A DNA stretch of 35,903 nt from VBAS01 sp035318985 (GTDB taxonomy: Bacteria; Bacteroidota; Bacteroidia; Chitinophagales; Chitinophagaceae). Numbering within the stretch: position 1 is the first letter of the stretch; every line of letters begins with the position of its first letter. The stretch is taken from positions 1-35,903 of the forward strand of contig DATHDP010000073.1 of the NCBI GenBank assembly GCA_035318985.1. The letters are read 5' to 3'. A program made the translations under genes and the position numbers. Below the pieces are notes generated by a model that was not told the origin of the DNA, did no database searches, and saw only the letters and a list, made by a program, of their open reading frames with translations. Shown here piece after piece: positions 8,905 through 17,318 of the stretch.

Positions 8905-10155
8905 TTATAATGTGCTTATCATTTCTACATCTTCTTCCGCTACCTTCTCTATGCTTGCCCGTTGAATAATGATCTTTCTTCCAAAAGAAAAAACAGTAAG
9001 AGCAGCTACAGCACAACATGCCATCACAGCTGTCATAGGCAAAGCAGTGTGGTTTTGGAGAACACTGACAAGAGCTGATGTACCAGCACCAATGCTCATT
9101 TGAATAGCACCCATTAAAGCGGAAGCACTGCCTGCATTGTGTCCAAATGAAGCCATAGAAAGTGCAGATGCATTAGGAAACACAAACCCTTGTGTACACA
9201 AAAAAATAAAAATGAGAAAGATGGTAATGAATACATCATTCCATCCGAAAAATGTGATCAATGCCATCGAAATTCCAATAATACTTTGACATGTTAATGC
9301 TACTTTGATGAGCTGTTCACTGGTATAATTTTTCAATAACAAACTGTTGAGTTGACTGGCGCCAATAAGTCCCATTGCTATTAAAGCAAATATCCATCCA
9401 TATTGTTTTTCGCTTACATGAAATATTTCCATGAACACATGAGGTGAGCCGCCGATATAAGCATATAACCCTGCCGCTGAAATAGCAGCCGTTAATGCAT
9501 AAGTATAAAATTGCGGATGCCTGATAACGCCTGCAAAATTTTTGAGAATGGGTGCAGGCCTCAATGAAAAATTTGGATCGGGCTTTTTGCTTTCGGGTAA
9601 TAAAAAATAAATACCTGCGATAATAATGAGATCTACAACAATAAGCATTGCAAATACAAAGCGCCAACCTAACACAGCCGTTATATAACCTCCTAATGTT
9701 GGTGCAATGATCGGTGACACTGCAACTACCAGCATTAAAGTGGAAAATATTTTGGCATTCTCTTTCACTTCAAACAAGTCACGTACCATTGCTCTTGCTG
9801 CTACCATACCTACGCAGCCACCTAATGCCTGCAAGAGCCTGAGAACTATTAATGCATTTACTGATGCTGCCAGGGCACAGCCAATGGAAGCTAAAAGATA
9901 AATGCAAAGTCCAATGTATAAAGGTTTTTTTCTGCCAAAGCGTTCCAGTAATGGACCATATAATAATTGCCCGGCTGAAATACCAATAAAAAAACTGGAT
10001 AACGATAGTGTTACCCGTGCAACTGTAGTATGCAGGTTCTTTGCAATATCCGGAAAGGCCGGCAAGTACATATCAATGGAAAAAGGTCCAATAGCTGTAA
10101 GCAGACCAAGTATCAGGATAAGATAAAATTTTTTCTTTTTGTCTGTGTTATTCAT
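8905..10155 (-). CDS. MFS drug exporter, Bcr/CflA type
   Basis: A 416-residue inner-membrane proton-driven exporter with about 12 transmembrane segments. Family signatures are the N-terminal AIGPFSIDMYLPAFPDI in TM1, the motif-A loop LERFGRKKPLY near residues 70-80, RLLQALGGCVGMVAARAMVRD in TM4, and PIIAPTLGGYI in TM5 (motif C region). Relatives include E. coli Bcr (bicyclomycin, sulfonamide) and CflA/CmlA-type exporters. The substrate cannot be predicted, and many such genes are not resistance determinants in their host. Upstream is a 393-bp gap with a candidate -7 box; downstream is a terminator, so it is probably monocistronic. Confidence 0.92.
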   Translation of the reverse strand: MNNTDKKKKFYLILILGLLTAIGPFSIDMYLPAFPDIAKNLHTTVARVTLSLSSFFIGISAGQLLYGPLLERFGRKKPLYIGLCIYLLASIGCALAASVNALIVLRLLQALGGCVGMVAARAMVRDLFEVKENAKIFSTLMLVVAVSPIIAPTLGGYITAVLGWRFVFAMLIVVDLIIIAGIYFLLPESKKPDPNFSLRPAPILKNFAGVIRHPQFYTYALTAAISAAGLYAYIGGSPHVFMEIFHVSEKQYGWIFALIAMGLIGASQLNSLLLKNYTSEQLIKVALTCQSIIGISMALITFFGWNDVFITIFLIFIFLCTQGFVFPNASALSMASFGHNAGSASALMGAIQMSIGAGTSALVSVLQNHTALPMTAVMACCAVAALTVFSFGRKIIIQRASIEKVAEEDVEMISTL

Positions 10156-10170
10156 ATTCTTTCAGTCGTC

Positions 10171-10178
10171 CAAAGTTA
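10171..10178 (-). promoter_or_regulatory. Candidate -7 box (TAACTTTG) for the MFS gene
   Basis: On the minus strand TAACTTTG fits TAnnTTTG and lies 15 bp before the ATG at 10155, which implies a very short leader. No -33 TTTG is seen at the right spacing. Confidence 0.35.
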
Positions 10179-10319
10179 TCTTATCATTCACTCTGTCTTT
10201 TATATTGAAAGATATTTATTATGTACCTAGCAGCATTGATACTATTAAGCTTCTGTTGCGTCGCACTCTTGGACATTAATAATTCTATTCAACTTTTTTC
10301 GAATAATAGAGTGTGTAAT

Positions 10320-10452
10320 GTCCCCCGCTGGCGGGGGCCGGATCTACAACGAGGAGAAATATTTAAAAGGGGGTGGACTAAGTTTGGAAATTTACATCCA
10401 CCCCTATTTGGAAAATGTTTTATATCGAAGCACTTCCCCGCCAGCGGGGGAC
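10320..10452. repeat. 133-bp nested GC-rich inverted-repeat element
   Basis: This lies in the 393-bp gap 10156-10548, in which I see no convincing gene. The outer 17-bp arms are exact inverse complements (10320-10336 and 10436-10452, core CCCCGCTGGCGGGG). Each arm is also a self-hairpin (CCCCCGC-TG-GCGGGGG in the left copy). Inside lies an 8-bp inverted repeat GGGGTGGA/TCCACCCC (10370-10377, 10397-10404). The GC-rich arms stand out against AT-rich flanks. No transposase is present, so it could be a MITE-like or REP-doublet element or a strong RNA structure. The rest of the gap shows only the MFS promoter half-site. Confidence 0.7.
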
Positions 10453-10548
10453 AATGATCAGCTTAAATTTTATCTTGCGTAATAAACTAATATCGAAAGT
10501 CAATTCATCATTCCTAATATAAAGGAGTGAATAGAACAATAGACTCAA

Positions 10549-11295
10549 CTAAACAGCTACAGCCTCTTTTAGAGTTGACATGGCAGCAGGCTTATCAGCT
10601 TTCTTGAACTCTTTCAATTTATCACTTATATAGATCAGCATTTTTTCCCTGTTATTCTCTCTGCAAAATTTATAGGAAGGTCGATAAAGCATCATGAAGC
10701 GTGAAAGAGAGTCGCCACGCAATCCTGTAAGTCTTGAAACCCACTCTTTCGGAAAACTTCTGTCAACATAACTCTCTTCTTCTTGTTTGAGTAAACTTCT
10801 TTTTAATTGCCTTTTTTGCTTTGCCCGATAGGAGAAATAGCTTAATGGACTTACTGATACGCCAAATCCGTATTGTGGAGTATTAAGACCGGTAATACCC
10901 GGTTGTCTTTTGTAAATATCACTGTAAAAATTGCGTCGTGATAATGAGTCCTGTTGATAACTGCTTGTTACAGTTACATTCTTTAAAGTAATGATCTCTT
11001 TGTACAAAGTAACATCATGGAGTGCAAGCAGCATAGAGTAAATTACTGTTGCCGTATCTGGCATAAATCCTATTCTCGAAAACATGATCCGATCTCCTTC
11101 GGATGCCGCAATTGTATAACTGCCGTCACTACCTGATCTTGTGGATTGTTTTGTATTGAGATTGAAAACATTCACTCCTTCAATTGTCGAGTCGGTTTGA
11201 GCATCATAAATTTTTCCTTTCACATTATCCTGCGCAGCCATTTCAAAAAAAAAGCTAATAAGCAGCAGTAAAATAAGAGTTGATCGAAAAATCAT
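10549..11295 (-). CDS. Secreted carboxypeptidase-regulatory-domain protein
   Basis: A 248-residue exported protein. Residues 1-21 form a signal peptide (hydrophobic LILLLLISFFF, ending EMAAQ). Residues ~22-115 are a CarboxypepD_reg-like beta-sandwich (VKGKIYDAQTDSTIEGVNVF, GSDGSYTI, FSRIGFMPDT), the module found at the N-terminus of TonB-dependent receptors and in many stand-alone Bacteroidota proteins. The remaining ~130 residues are basic and charged (RAKQKRQLKRSLLKQEEE) with no catalytic motif that I recognise. It is periplasmic or outer-membrane associated, with unknown function. It lies downstream of the response-regulator gene on the same strand (82-bp gap) and may be cotranscribed. Confidence 0.8.
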   Translation of the reverse strand: MIFRSTLILLLLISFFFEMAAQDNVKGKIYDAQTDSTIEGVNVFNLNTKQSTRSGSDGSYTIAASEGDRIMFSRIGFMPDTATVIYSMLLALHDVTLYKEIITLKNVTVTSSYQQDSLSRRNFYSDIYKRQPGITGLNTPQYGFGVSVSPLSYFSYRAKQKRQLKRSLLKQEEESYVDRSFPKEWVSRLTGLRGDSLSRFMMLYRPSYKFCRENNREKMLIYISDKLKEFKKADKPAAMSTLKEAVAV

Positions 11296-11377
11296 TGTTA
11301 AAAGTAAGGAGAGGTACCATAAACATTTTTTTAAAGAAAGAAAATGTTTGTTAAATCAATCCACTTATCTCGGCTGA

Positions 11378-11737
11378 TCATATACCCAATAAAGTTTTTA
11401 TTTTCTCTACCAGTTGTTTGATCTCAAATGGTTTTATCATGAACTCATCAGCTTTTGAATGTGTTATAGTAGAAAGAGGTACATAACCTGCGGAATATAA
11501 GATCACAGGGATATTCTCGTAAGCTGGTTGTAATTTCAAATTATAACAAAGTGTCCTTCCATCCGAATCACCTAAAAAAATATCCAACAGAATAATATCT
11601 GGATGGAGTGATTCAACAATATTAATAAAACCTGATCCTTTTGCAAGCGTTGTAATATGATAGCCCAGCCTGGAAAGTGTCATTTCGACCATTTCGAGAA
11701 GATCTTTATCATCATCTACTACCAGGATTTTCTGCAT
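11378..11737 (-). CDS. Single-domain response regulator (CheY-like receiver)
   Basis: A 119-residue stand-alone receiver domain. The acidic pocket is D8-D9-D10, the phospho-acceptor is D52 (IILLDIFLGD), the Ser/Thr switch position is S82 and the conserved lysine is K102 (KPFE). There is no output domain, so signalling must be through protein contacts or phosphotransfer. I chose the ATG at 11737 (MQKILVVDDD). The frame extends upstream to 11788, but a good -7 box covers 11782-11789 and the extra residues are not receiver-like. It is divergent from the histidine kinase at 11879 with 141 bp between them, a plausible cognate pair. Confidence 0.92.
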   Translation of the reverse strand: MQKILVVDDDKDLLEMVEMTLSRLGYHITTLAKGSGFINIVESLHPDIILLDIFLGDSDGRTLCYNLKLQPAYENIPVILYSAGYVPLSTITHSKADEFMIKPFEIKQLVEKIKTLLGI

Positions 11738-11781
11738 TACTAGTTGAACATTAAAAAAAATATATGACACAAAATTGCAGC

Positions 11782-11789
11782 CAAACATA
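11782..11789 (-). promoter_or_regulatory. Candidate -7 box (TATGTTTG) for the response regulator
   Basis: On the minus strand TATGTTTG fits TAnnTTTG, 44 bp before the ATG at 11737. It covers the alternative upstream start, supporting the shorter protein. The -33 element is not evident. Confidence 0.45.
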
Positions 11790-11878
11790 TATCTCTTTTT
11801 TTAAAGGTGAAATGAAATATTTAAACCATTTTTGAATAAATTGCCTATTTAGGTCGGCCATAAATTCCCCACTTATAT

Positions 11879-13480
11879 ATGAATGCTCAGACAAACACAG
11901 AACGGATGGCCATACTTGCCGCTATTATTGAATCTTCAGATGATGCCATTATAAGCAAACACCTTAATGGTATCATTACAAGCTGGAACAAAGGCGCAGA
12001 AAATATTTTTGGTTATACGGAAGCAGAAGCGATCGGCCAGCATATATCATTCCTCATTCCAAAGGACAGGTTGGAAGAAGAAGAGATGATAATTTCTCAA
12101 CTCAAACAGGGAAAAAGGATAGAACATTATCAAACTAACAGGATCACTAAATCAGGAAAAGAAGTCACTCTATCATTATCCATTTCACCGATACATGATG
12201 AAAAAGGACAAGTGATCGGCGCTTCAAAGATTGCCCGTGATATTACAAAACAAAAAGAAGCCGAGAAACTTATTGAACAATATGTTTACCGGCTTGAACT
12301 ATTAAATGTAACGGGTAAAGCCCTTGCTGCTGAACTCGACACTAATATCATCCTTCAAAAGGTTACAGATGCTACTACCGAATTATCAGGTGCGGCATTC
12401 GGCGCTTTCTTTTATAACAAGACAGATTCAAAAGGAGGATCTTATTTGTTGTATGCAATTTCAGGAGCACCAAGGGAAGCATTCGAAAAATTAGGAATGC
12501 CAAGAAATACGGCGATATTCGAAATGACTTTTAATGGAGTCGGCATTGTTCGTTCTGATGATATTACAAAAGATCCCCGGTATGGAAAAAATTCACCGCA
12601 TAAAGGGATGCCAGCAGGTCATTTGCCTGTCGTTAGCTACCTGGCAGTACCTGTTTTTTCACCAACAGGTATTGTGATTGGCGGACTTTTTTTTGGTCAT
12701 CCGAAACCTGCGATGTTCACAAAAGAACACGAAACACTGGTAGAATCTATTGCCAACCAGGCCGCCATTTCATTAGAAAATGCAAGGCTTTACCAGGAAG
12801 TGCAGAAATTTAGCGCTAAAAAAGATGAATTCATTGGCTTCGCCAGTCATGAATTGAGAACACCGCTAACTACGATCACAGGTTATCTGCAAATAGTTGA
12901 AGAATCTCCCGATCTTATGAAGCATGTAATGCCGAAATTAAAAAGGCAAGTAGCAAGGCTGGTTTCCATCATTTCAGACCTGCTTGATATTTCAAAAATA
13001 CAGGCTGATAAACTTGAACTGAACCAAACAACCATAAGCTTACGATCAATAATAAAAGAAAGCGTGGATTCAGCCAGGCAGTTATCTGCTGATCACCAAA
13101 TAGAATATAAAATTCCCGATGAAGAACTGTTCCTGTATGTTGATGCAACCAAGATCAACCAGGTGCTTCTGAATATCCTCTCTAACGCTATTAAATATTC
13201 ACCGGATAACAAAGAGATCATGTTGAATGCTGAACGTTTGGGAGATGAGGTTAAAATAAGTATTAGTGATCATGGAAAAGGAATTGCAAAAGAACATTTG
13301 GATCAGGTATTTACACAATTTTATAGGGTCGCATCAAAAGACAGCCATACAGAAGGATTAGGACTGGGACTTTATCTCTGTAAAGAATATGTAGAAGCAC
13401 ATCATGGAAAAATTTGGGCAGAAAGTCAAGTGGGGAAAGGAACAACGATGCACTTAACGCTTCCAATAAAAAAGGTTTAA
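11879..13480 (+). CDS. PAS-GAF sensor histidine kinase
   Basis: A 533-residue kinase with no transmembrane segment or signal peptide, hence probably cytosolic. Domain order is PAS with PAC (~8-127; SSDDAIISKHLNGIITSWN, KIARDITKQKEAE), GAF (~145-300), HisKA (~312-378; SHELRTPL with phospho-acceptor H324) and HATPase (~420-530; N box NQVLLNILSNAIKYS, G1 DHGKGIA, G2 GLGLGLYL). The input is unknown; PAS and GAF commonly bind small ligands or cofactors, but no diagnostic cofactor residue is evident to me. It is divergent from the single-domain regulator at 11378-11737, its likeliest partner. It ends only 6 bp from the stop of the convergent gene at 13487, with no terminator between them. Confidence 0.93.
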   Translation: MNAQTNTERMAILAAIIESSDDAIISKHLNGIITSWNKGAENIFGYTEAEAIGQHISFLIPKDRLEEEEMIISQLKQGKRIEHYQTNRITKSGKEVTLSLSISPIHDEKGQVIGASKIARDITKQKEAEKLIEQYVYRLELLNVTGKALAAELDTNIILQKVTDATTELSGAAFGAFFYNKTDSKGGSYLLYAISGAPREAFEKLGMPRNTAIFEMTFNGVGIVRSDDITKDPRYGKNSPHKGMPAGHLPVVSYLAVPVFSPTGIVIGGLFFGHPKPAMFTKEHETLVESIANQAAISLENARLYQEVQKFSAKKDEFIGFASHELRTPLTTITGYLQIVEESPDLMKHVMPKLKRQVARLVSIISDLLDISKIQADKLELNQTTISLRSIIKESVDSARQLSADHQIEYKIPDEELFLYVDATKINQVLLNILSNAIKYSPDNKEIMLNAERLGDEVKISISDHGKGIAKEHLDQVFTQFYRVASKDSHTEGLGLGLYLCKEYVEAHHGKIWAESQVGKGTTMHLTLPIKKV

Positions 13481-13486
13481 ACAACT

Positions 13487-13888
13487 TCACTTTATTTTCA
13501 TCCCCGGCACAATCGGAACCGTCTCGACAAGTTCGAGTGACTTGACCATATCCTTTGTACCATTCTTGTATTTTATAAAATGAGGCGTTAGTAAATGTAA
13601 CTTGTATGCAACTGTATCAGCATATATTTCTAAAATTGTGATATGAGTTGGATTGTTTTTTTCAGCAACAGCATATAAAGTCAATACCCCTGGTTCAACC
13701 AGAACAGAAGCTTCGATCTCTTCTTTCAACAAAGCGTTATAATTTTCTAACTGAGCTGAATCAATTACAAGTTTTGCCAGCCGGACCATTTGGTTTTTAT
13801 TTTGAACAGAAGTCTGGCCACAAAAAACGAAAGTCATCATGACTATAATAGAAATTGAAAGCGTCAAGAGTACTTTTCTTGTTCCCAT
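13487..13888 (-). CDS. Putative lipoprotein with ABM (antibiotic biosynthesis monooxygenase-like) domain
   Basis: A 133-residue exported protein. Residues ~5-23 are hydrophobic and end FVFCGQ, a loose lipobox that suggests a lipoprotein with Cys23. The mature part reads as a ferredoxin-like ABM domain (MVRLAKLVIDSAQLENYNALL, EPGVLTLYAV, ILEIYADTVAYKLHLLTPHF). Family members include small quinol monooxygenases, but many ABM proteins have no known activity and no catalytic residue is diagnostic here. It is the last gene of the long minus-strand run, 28 bp after the Gfo/Idh gene. Confidence 0.72.
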   Translation of the reverse strand: MGTRKVLLTLSISIIVMMTFVFCGQTSVQNKNQMVRLAKLVIDSAQLENYNALLKEEIEASVLVEPGVLTLYAVAEKNNPTHITILEIYADTVAYKLHLLTPHFIKYKNGTKDMVKSLELVETVPIVPGMKIK

Positions 13889-13916
13889 TTCTCTTCAGGA
13901 TTTGTTTATTGCTATA

Positions 13917-15317
13917 TTATAGCAGCTTCATATTAGTTGGATCCCACTGAATAATTTTCTTCTTGAAATAACTTTCGTTACATGCCAAAGCAGGAGCTGC
14001 CGCCCTGAAACCAAATGTCGCATCTTCCACAACAGGTTTGTTTGCTCTTATCGCATCAAAGAAATTAGTAAAGTGATCGAGATGATCGCTATAACCTTGC
14101 GGCGCTTTAAATATAACATCTTCTTTTGTGGGTCTTTTCTTTTGCGCATCTGTCCACTTTGCGTTGTAATCTTTCTGCATTTCTTCCTGCATGGCTTTAG
14201 AAAAAGTGAACAGGGAATCATAACCACCAAATCCCGGTGCTTCGGGCATGATGCTATGTTTTATACTGAGATTATTTCCCTGTACTTCCATTACTCCTTC
14301 TGAGCCTACAAATCTTATTACTTCTTGTCCACCCGTACCGCTGATAAAATTAACCTGCAGCGTTAATTGAAAAGCAGGATGCTCCGGCGTATCACCATAT
14401 TGCATAACACCAGCCATAACATCGGGCAGGTTGCGTCCATCTTTCCAATAGCTGAACTGCCCGGTACCATAAATAGATTGCGGGCCTTTTGAGTTGGTAA
14501 TAAAATGAGTGCCGCTAAGCAAATGAATGAACAGGTCGCCGGCAACACCAGTACCTACTTCTTTAAATGCTCGCCACCAGAAGAATTTTTTGGAGTCGTA
14601 CGCCATTTTTTCTGTTACTTCAATAAACCTATTCCAGTCTGTTGTTTCTGCATTCGCATCTTTTGGTATTGTATACTGCCATGCACCAATAGAGCCTTGC
14701 CTGTCGTACACCGCATTTACCATATTTAGTTTTCCTATTTCTCCGGCGGCAAGTAACTCTTTAGCTTTTGCCAAACCAATACTGCTTACACGCTGACTGC
14801 CTACCTGCAACACTTTGCCTGTCTTCTTTTGTGCTTCTATTATACCGGGCCCTTCACTTATTTTATAGATCATTGGTTTCTCGCAATACACTGCTTTACC
14901 TTTTGCCAACGCATCTTTTGTAATACGTGAATGCCAGCAATCAGTGGTGGCTACAATAACCGCGTCTATATCTTTTTTATCTAAAAGATCTTTGTAGTTT
15001 CTCGTAGTATAAAGGTCTTTGCCGAATTGTTCTGTTGCATTGACTAACCTGCCAGTATATAGATCACAAATACCTGCAAGCTCTACGCCGGGTACCTTTA
15101 ATGCTGTTTGCAGATCAAAATGTCCCTGCACACCATAACCAATAACACCGAGCCTTATTTTATCGGCAGGAGATATTTTCTTTTCATAAAACAACATTCT
15201 TTCTTCTGCTTTTTCTTTTGCAGCCAGGCTACTCAATGGTGAAGCTGCAGCCAACAAACTTGTGGCGCCGATCTGTTGTAAAAATTTTCTGCGGGATGAG
15301 TTGCTTTCTTTTGACAT
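13917..15317 (-). CDS. Tat-exported Gfo/Idh/MocA-family oxidoreductase (1)
   Basis: A 466-residue NAD(P)-dependent dehydrogenase-like protein. The N-terminus has a twin-arginine signal (SSRRKFLQ followed by TSLLAAASPLSSLAA), so export is predicted. A Rossmann motif GVIGYGVQG follows, then the family's CEKPM motif. The C-terminal domain is the GFO/IDH/MocA alpha/beta fold with WxxxFKEVGTGVAGDLFIH. The best start is the ATG at 15317 (MSKESN); a TTG three codons upstream is less likely. Exported members usually carry a tightly bound nicotinamide cofactor and act on sugars or glycosides, but the substrate here is unknown. It sits 30 bp after the PD40 gene and 28 bp before the ABM gene. Confidence 0.88.
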   Translation of the reverse strand: MSKESNSSRRKFLQQIGATSLLAAASPLSSLAAKEKAEERMLFYEKKISPADKIRLGVIGYGVQGHFDLQTALKVPGVELAGICDLYTGRLVNATEQFGKDLYTTRNYKDLLDKKDIDAVIVATTDCWHSRITKDALAKGKAVYCEKPMIYKISEGPGIIEAQKKTGKVLQVGSQRVSSIGLAKAKELLAAGEIGKLNMVNAVYDRQGSIGAWQYTIPKDANAETTDWNRFIEVTEKMAYDSKKFFWWRAFKEVGTGVAGDLFIHLLSGTHFITNSKGPQSIYGTGQFSYWKDGRNLPDVMAGVMQYGDTPEHPAFQLTLQVNFISGTGGQEVIRFVGSEGVMEVQGNNLSIKHSIMPEAPGFGGYDSLFTFSKAMQEEMQKDYNAKWTDAQKKRPTKEDVIFKAPQGYSDHLDHFTNFFDAIRANKPVVEDATFGFRAAAPALACNESYFKKKIIQWDPTNMKLL

Positions 15318-15347
15318 ATGGTGCAATTTATTTTATCGATGATGAGT

Positions 15348-16274
15348 TTATTTTACTGAATAACTTACAAAAGCAATTTTTTTACTGTCAGCACTCCAGG
15401 ATGGTACATTAATGGTACCCTGCCCACCGTAAAAAACAGGTGTGAGATCTTTTATAGTTTTATCCGCAAGGTTCATTAAACGAAGTTTAACCTGCTTGCC
15501 AAATAAATGATTCTGTTTTTCGTCAGTAATATAAGCTATATAAACGATCCATTTATTATCAGGCGATGGATGTGCAAACCAGTTGGAGTAATCATCAAAA
15601 GTAAGTTGCTCGGGGTTGCTGCCATCTGTATGCATGCGCCATATATGCATATGTCCGCTCCTATAGGAATTAAAATAAATATATTTTCCATCGGTTGAAT
15701 AATCCGGGCCATCATCAAGGTTATCTGTAGTAGTTAATCTTTTTTCTTCGCCACCGTCAACACTGATGGTGTAAATATCATAATTGTTATTTCGCTCTGC
15801 ACAATATGTAAGTGTTTTACCATCCATACTCCACCCATGCCAGTAAGAAGGTGAATTCTTTGTAAGCAAAACAGGTTCGCCGCCTGTTACCGGCAATATA
15901 TACACCGCAGAATGATATGGTTTATTGCTGGTGTCCCTCCTGTTATTATTACTGATGGCCAGCCATTTTTTGTCGGGAGAAAGACCATGATCGTTATTGC
16001 ATTCTATGGCTGTGCCTGTGTTTAAGCTGGCAATCTTTTTTGTGGCGATATCAAGTGTATACAATTTACCATAGCTGTTCATGATCAGGTAACCATCGGG
16101 GTGCCAGTTGGGAGCTTCGTAATGCCGTTGTGCTTTTAATAACGTATCTATTTTTCCCGTTGTAATATCAAGAGATTGTATGTAGCTGATGGTATCAGTC
16201 TTTTGCTGCGCAGTAACAGTAAATGTCAACGACAGCAAAAAGCATGATAAGTAAATTGTCTTTTTTGTAAGCAT
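15348..16274 (-). CDS. Exported PD40/TolB-like beta-propeller protein
   Basis: A 308-residue protein with a signal peptide (residues 1-22, ending TVTAQ) and about six PD40/WD40-like blades, marked by W(H/S)xDG or SxDxKxI repeats: APNWHPDGYLI, GLSPDKKWLAIS, GWSMDGKTLTY, DYSTDGKYIYF, HPSPDNKWIVY, SWSADSKKIAF. The fold is that of TolB and of the propeller of prolyl oligopeptidases, but the catalytic hydrolase domain of the latter is absent. It probably binds a ligand or partner in the periplasm. It is 46 bp downstream of the aldo/keto reductase in the long same-strand run. Confidence 0.82.
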   Translation of the reverse strand: MLTKKTIYLSCFLLSLTFTVTAQQKTDTISYIQSLDITTGKIDTLLKAQRHYEAPNWHPDGYLIMNSYGKLYTLDIATKKIASLNTGTAIECNNDHGLSPDKKWLAISNNNRRDTSNKPYHSAVYILPVTGGEPVLLTKNSPSYWHGWSMDGKTLTYCAERNNNYDIYTISVDGGEEKRLTTTDNLDDGPDYSTDGKYIYFNSYRSGHMHIWRMHTDGSNPEQLTFDDYSNWFAHPSPDNKWIVYIAYITDEKQNHLFGKQVKLRLMNLADKTIKDLTPVFYGGQGTINVPSWSADSKKIAFVSYSVK

Positions 16275-16320
16275 GAGGATTGTATTGGTGAAGACAATTT
16301 ACTAAGATTCCAATACATAT

Positions 16321-17310
16321 TTAGCGGCCAACCAGCTTTTGTAATTGTTCCGGGTATCTTTCGCCCTGCACTTTAATTTCAGAAGAAGCGTTATCGATCT
16401 CACGAAGTTCATCAGAAGTAAACTCAATATTAACTGAACCGATATTCTCTTCTAAGCGATGCAATTTTGTTGTTCCGGGAATAGGAACGATCCATGGCTT
16501 TTGTGCCATCAACCAGCCAAGCGCAACCTGCGCAGGTGTTGCATTCTTTTTTGCTGCAATATTGTTGAGCAGATCGATCATGGATTGATTTGCTTTCCGT
16601 GCATCTGGCGAAAACCGGGGAACAATATTTCGAAAATCGGTACTGTCAAACTTTGTGTTCTCATCTATTTTACCAGTAAGAAACCCTTTACCTAAAGGAC
16701 TGAATGGAACAAAACCAATTCCAAGCTCTTCCAATGTTGGTAATAATTCTTCTTCTGGTTGGCGCCACCATAATGAATATTCACTCTGCAAAGCAGCAAC
16801 AGGTTGTACCGCATGTGCCTTGCGAATTGTTTTTACTCCAGCTTCTGATAAACCAAAATATTTAACCTTGCCTTCTTTGATCAGATCTTTTACAGAACCG
16901 GCAACATCTTCAATGGGGACTTCGAGATCAACACGATGCTGATAAAACAAGTCGATAACATCAACTCTTAATCGCTTTAATGAAGCTTCGCAAACTTTCC
17001 TTATATGTTCAGGACGACTGTCTAATTCACTCCATTTGCCTTCAGCATTTGGTTTCCATCCAAACTTTGTTGCAATTGCAACTTTTCCCTTGAATGGTTC
17101 CAGTGCTTCGCCAACAAGTTCCTCGTTTGTAAATGGTCCATAAACTTCAGCTGTATCAAAAAAATTAATTCCTTTCTCGACTGCTTTTGCAATAAGAGCG
17201 ATCATTTCTTTTTTATCAGCTGCAGGCCCAAGACCAAAACTCATTCCCATACAACCAAGTCCAAGTGCAGAAACTTCAAGACCACTGTTTCCTAACTTTC
17301 TTTTTTGCAT
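16321..17310 (-). CDS. Aldo/keto reductase (1)
   Basis: A 329-residue cytosolic NADPH-dependent carbonyl reductase. The catalytic tetrad is complete: D52 and Y57 (FDTAEVYG), K82 (ATKFGW) and H125 (YQHRVD). The N-terminal LGNSGLEVSALGLGCMGMS and C-terminal VPIPGTTKLHRLEEN are typical of the AKR13-like group (YakC, plant and yeast relatives), which reduces aldehydes. It follows the cytochrome c gene by 8 bp, so cotranscription is very likely. Because iorAB-type enzymes act on aldehydes or N-heterocycles, a role in the same pathway or in aldehyde detoxification is conceivable but not shown. Confidence 0.92.
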   Translation of the reverse strand: MQKRKLGNSGLEVSALGLGCMGMSFGLGPAADKKEMIALIAKAVEKGINFFDTAEVYGPFTNEELVGEALEPFKGKVAIATKFGWKPNAEGKWSELDSRPEHIRKVCEASLKRLRVDVIDLFYQHRVDLEVPIEDVAGSVKDLIKEGKVKYFGLSEAGVKTIRKAHAVQPVAALQSEYSLWWRQPEEELLPTLEELGIGFVPFSPLGKGFLTGKIDENTKFDSTDFRNIVPRFSPDARKANQSMIDLLNNIAAKKNATPAQVALGWLMAQKPWIVPIPGTTKLHRLEENIGSVNIEFTSDELREIDNASSEIKVQGERYPEQLQKLVGR

Positions 17311-17318
17311 AAAATATT

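Noticed and set aside
10221..10457. 78-codon plus-strand open frame in the gap upstream of the MFS gene
   Set aside because: It runs straight through both arms of the nested inverted repeat, has a cysteine- and leucine-rich composition with no domain, and contradicts the repeat as the better explanation.
11738..11788. Longer N-terminus for the response regulator (start 11788)
   Set aside because: A -7 box lies over that start, and the receiver domain begins normally at the ATG at 11737.
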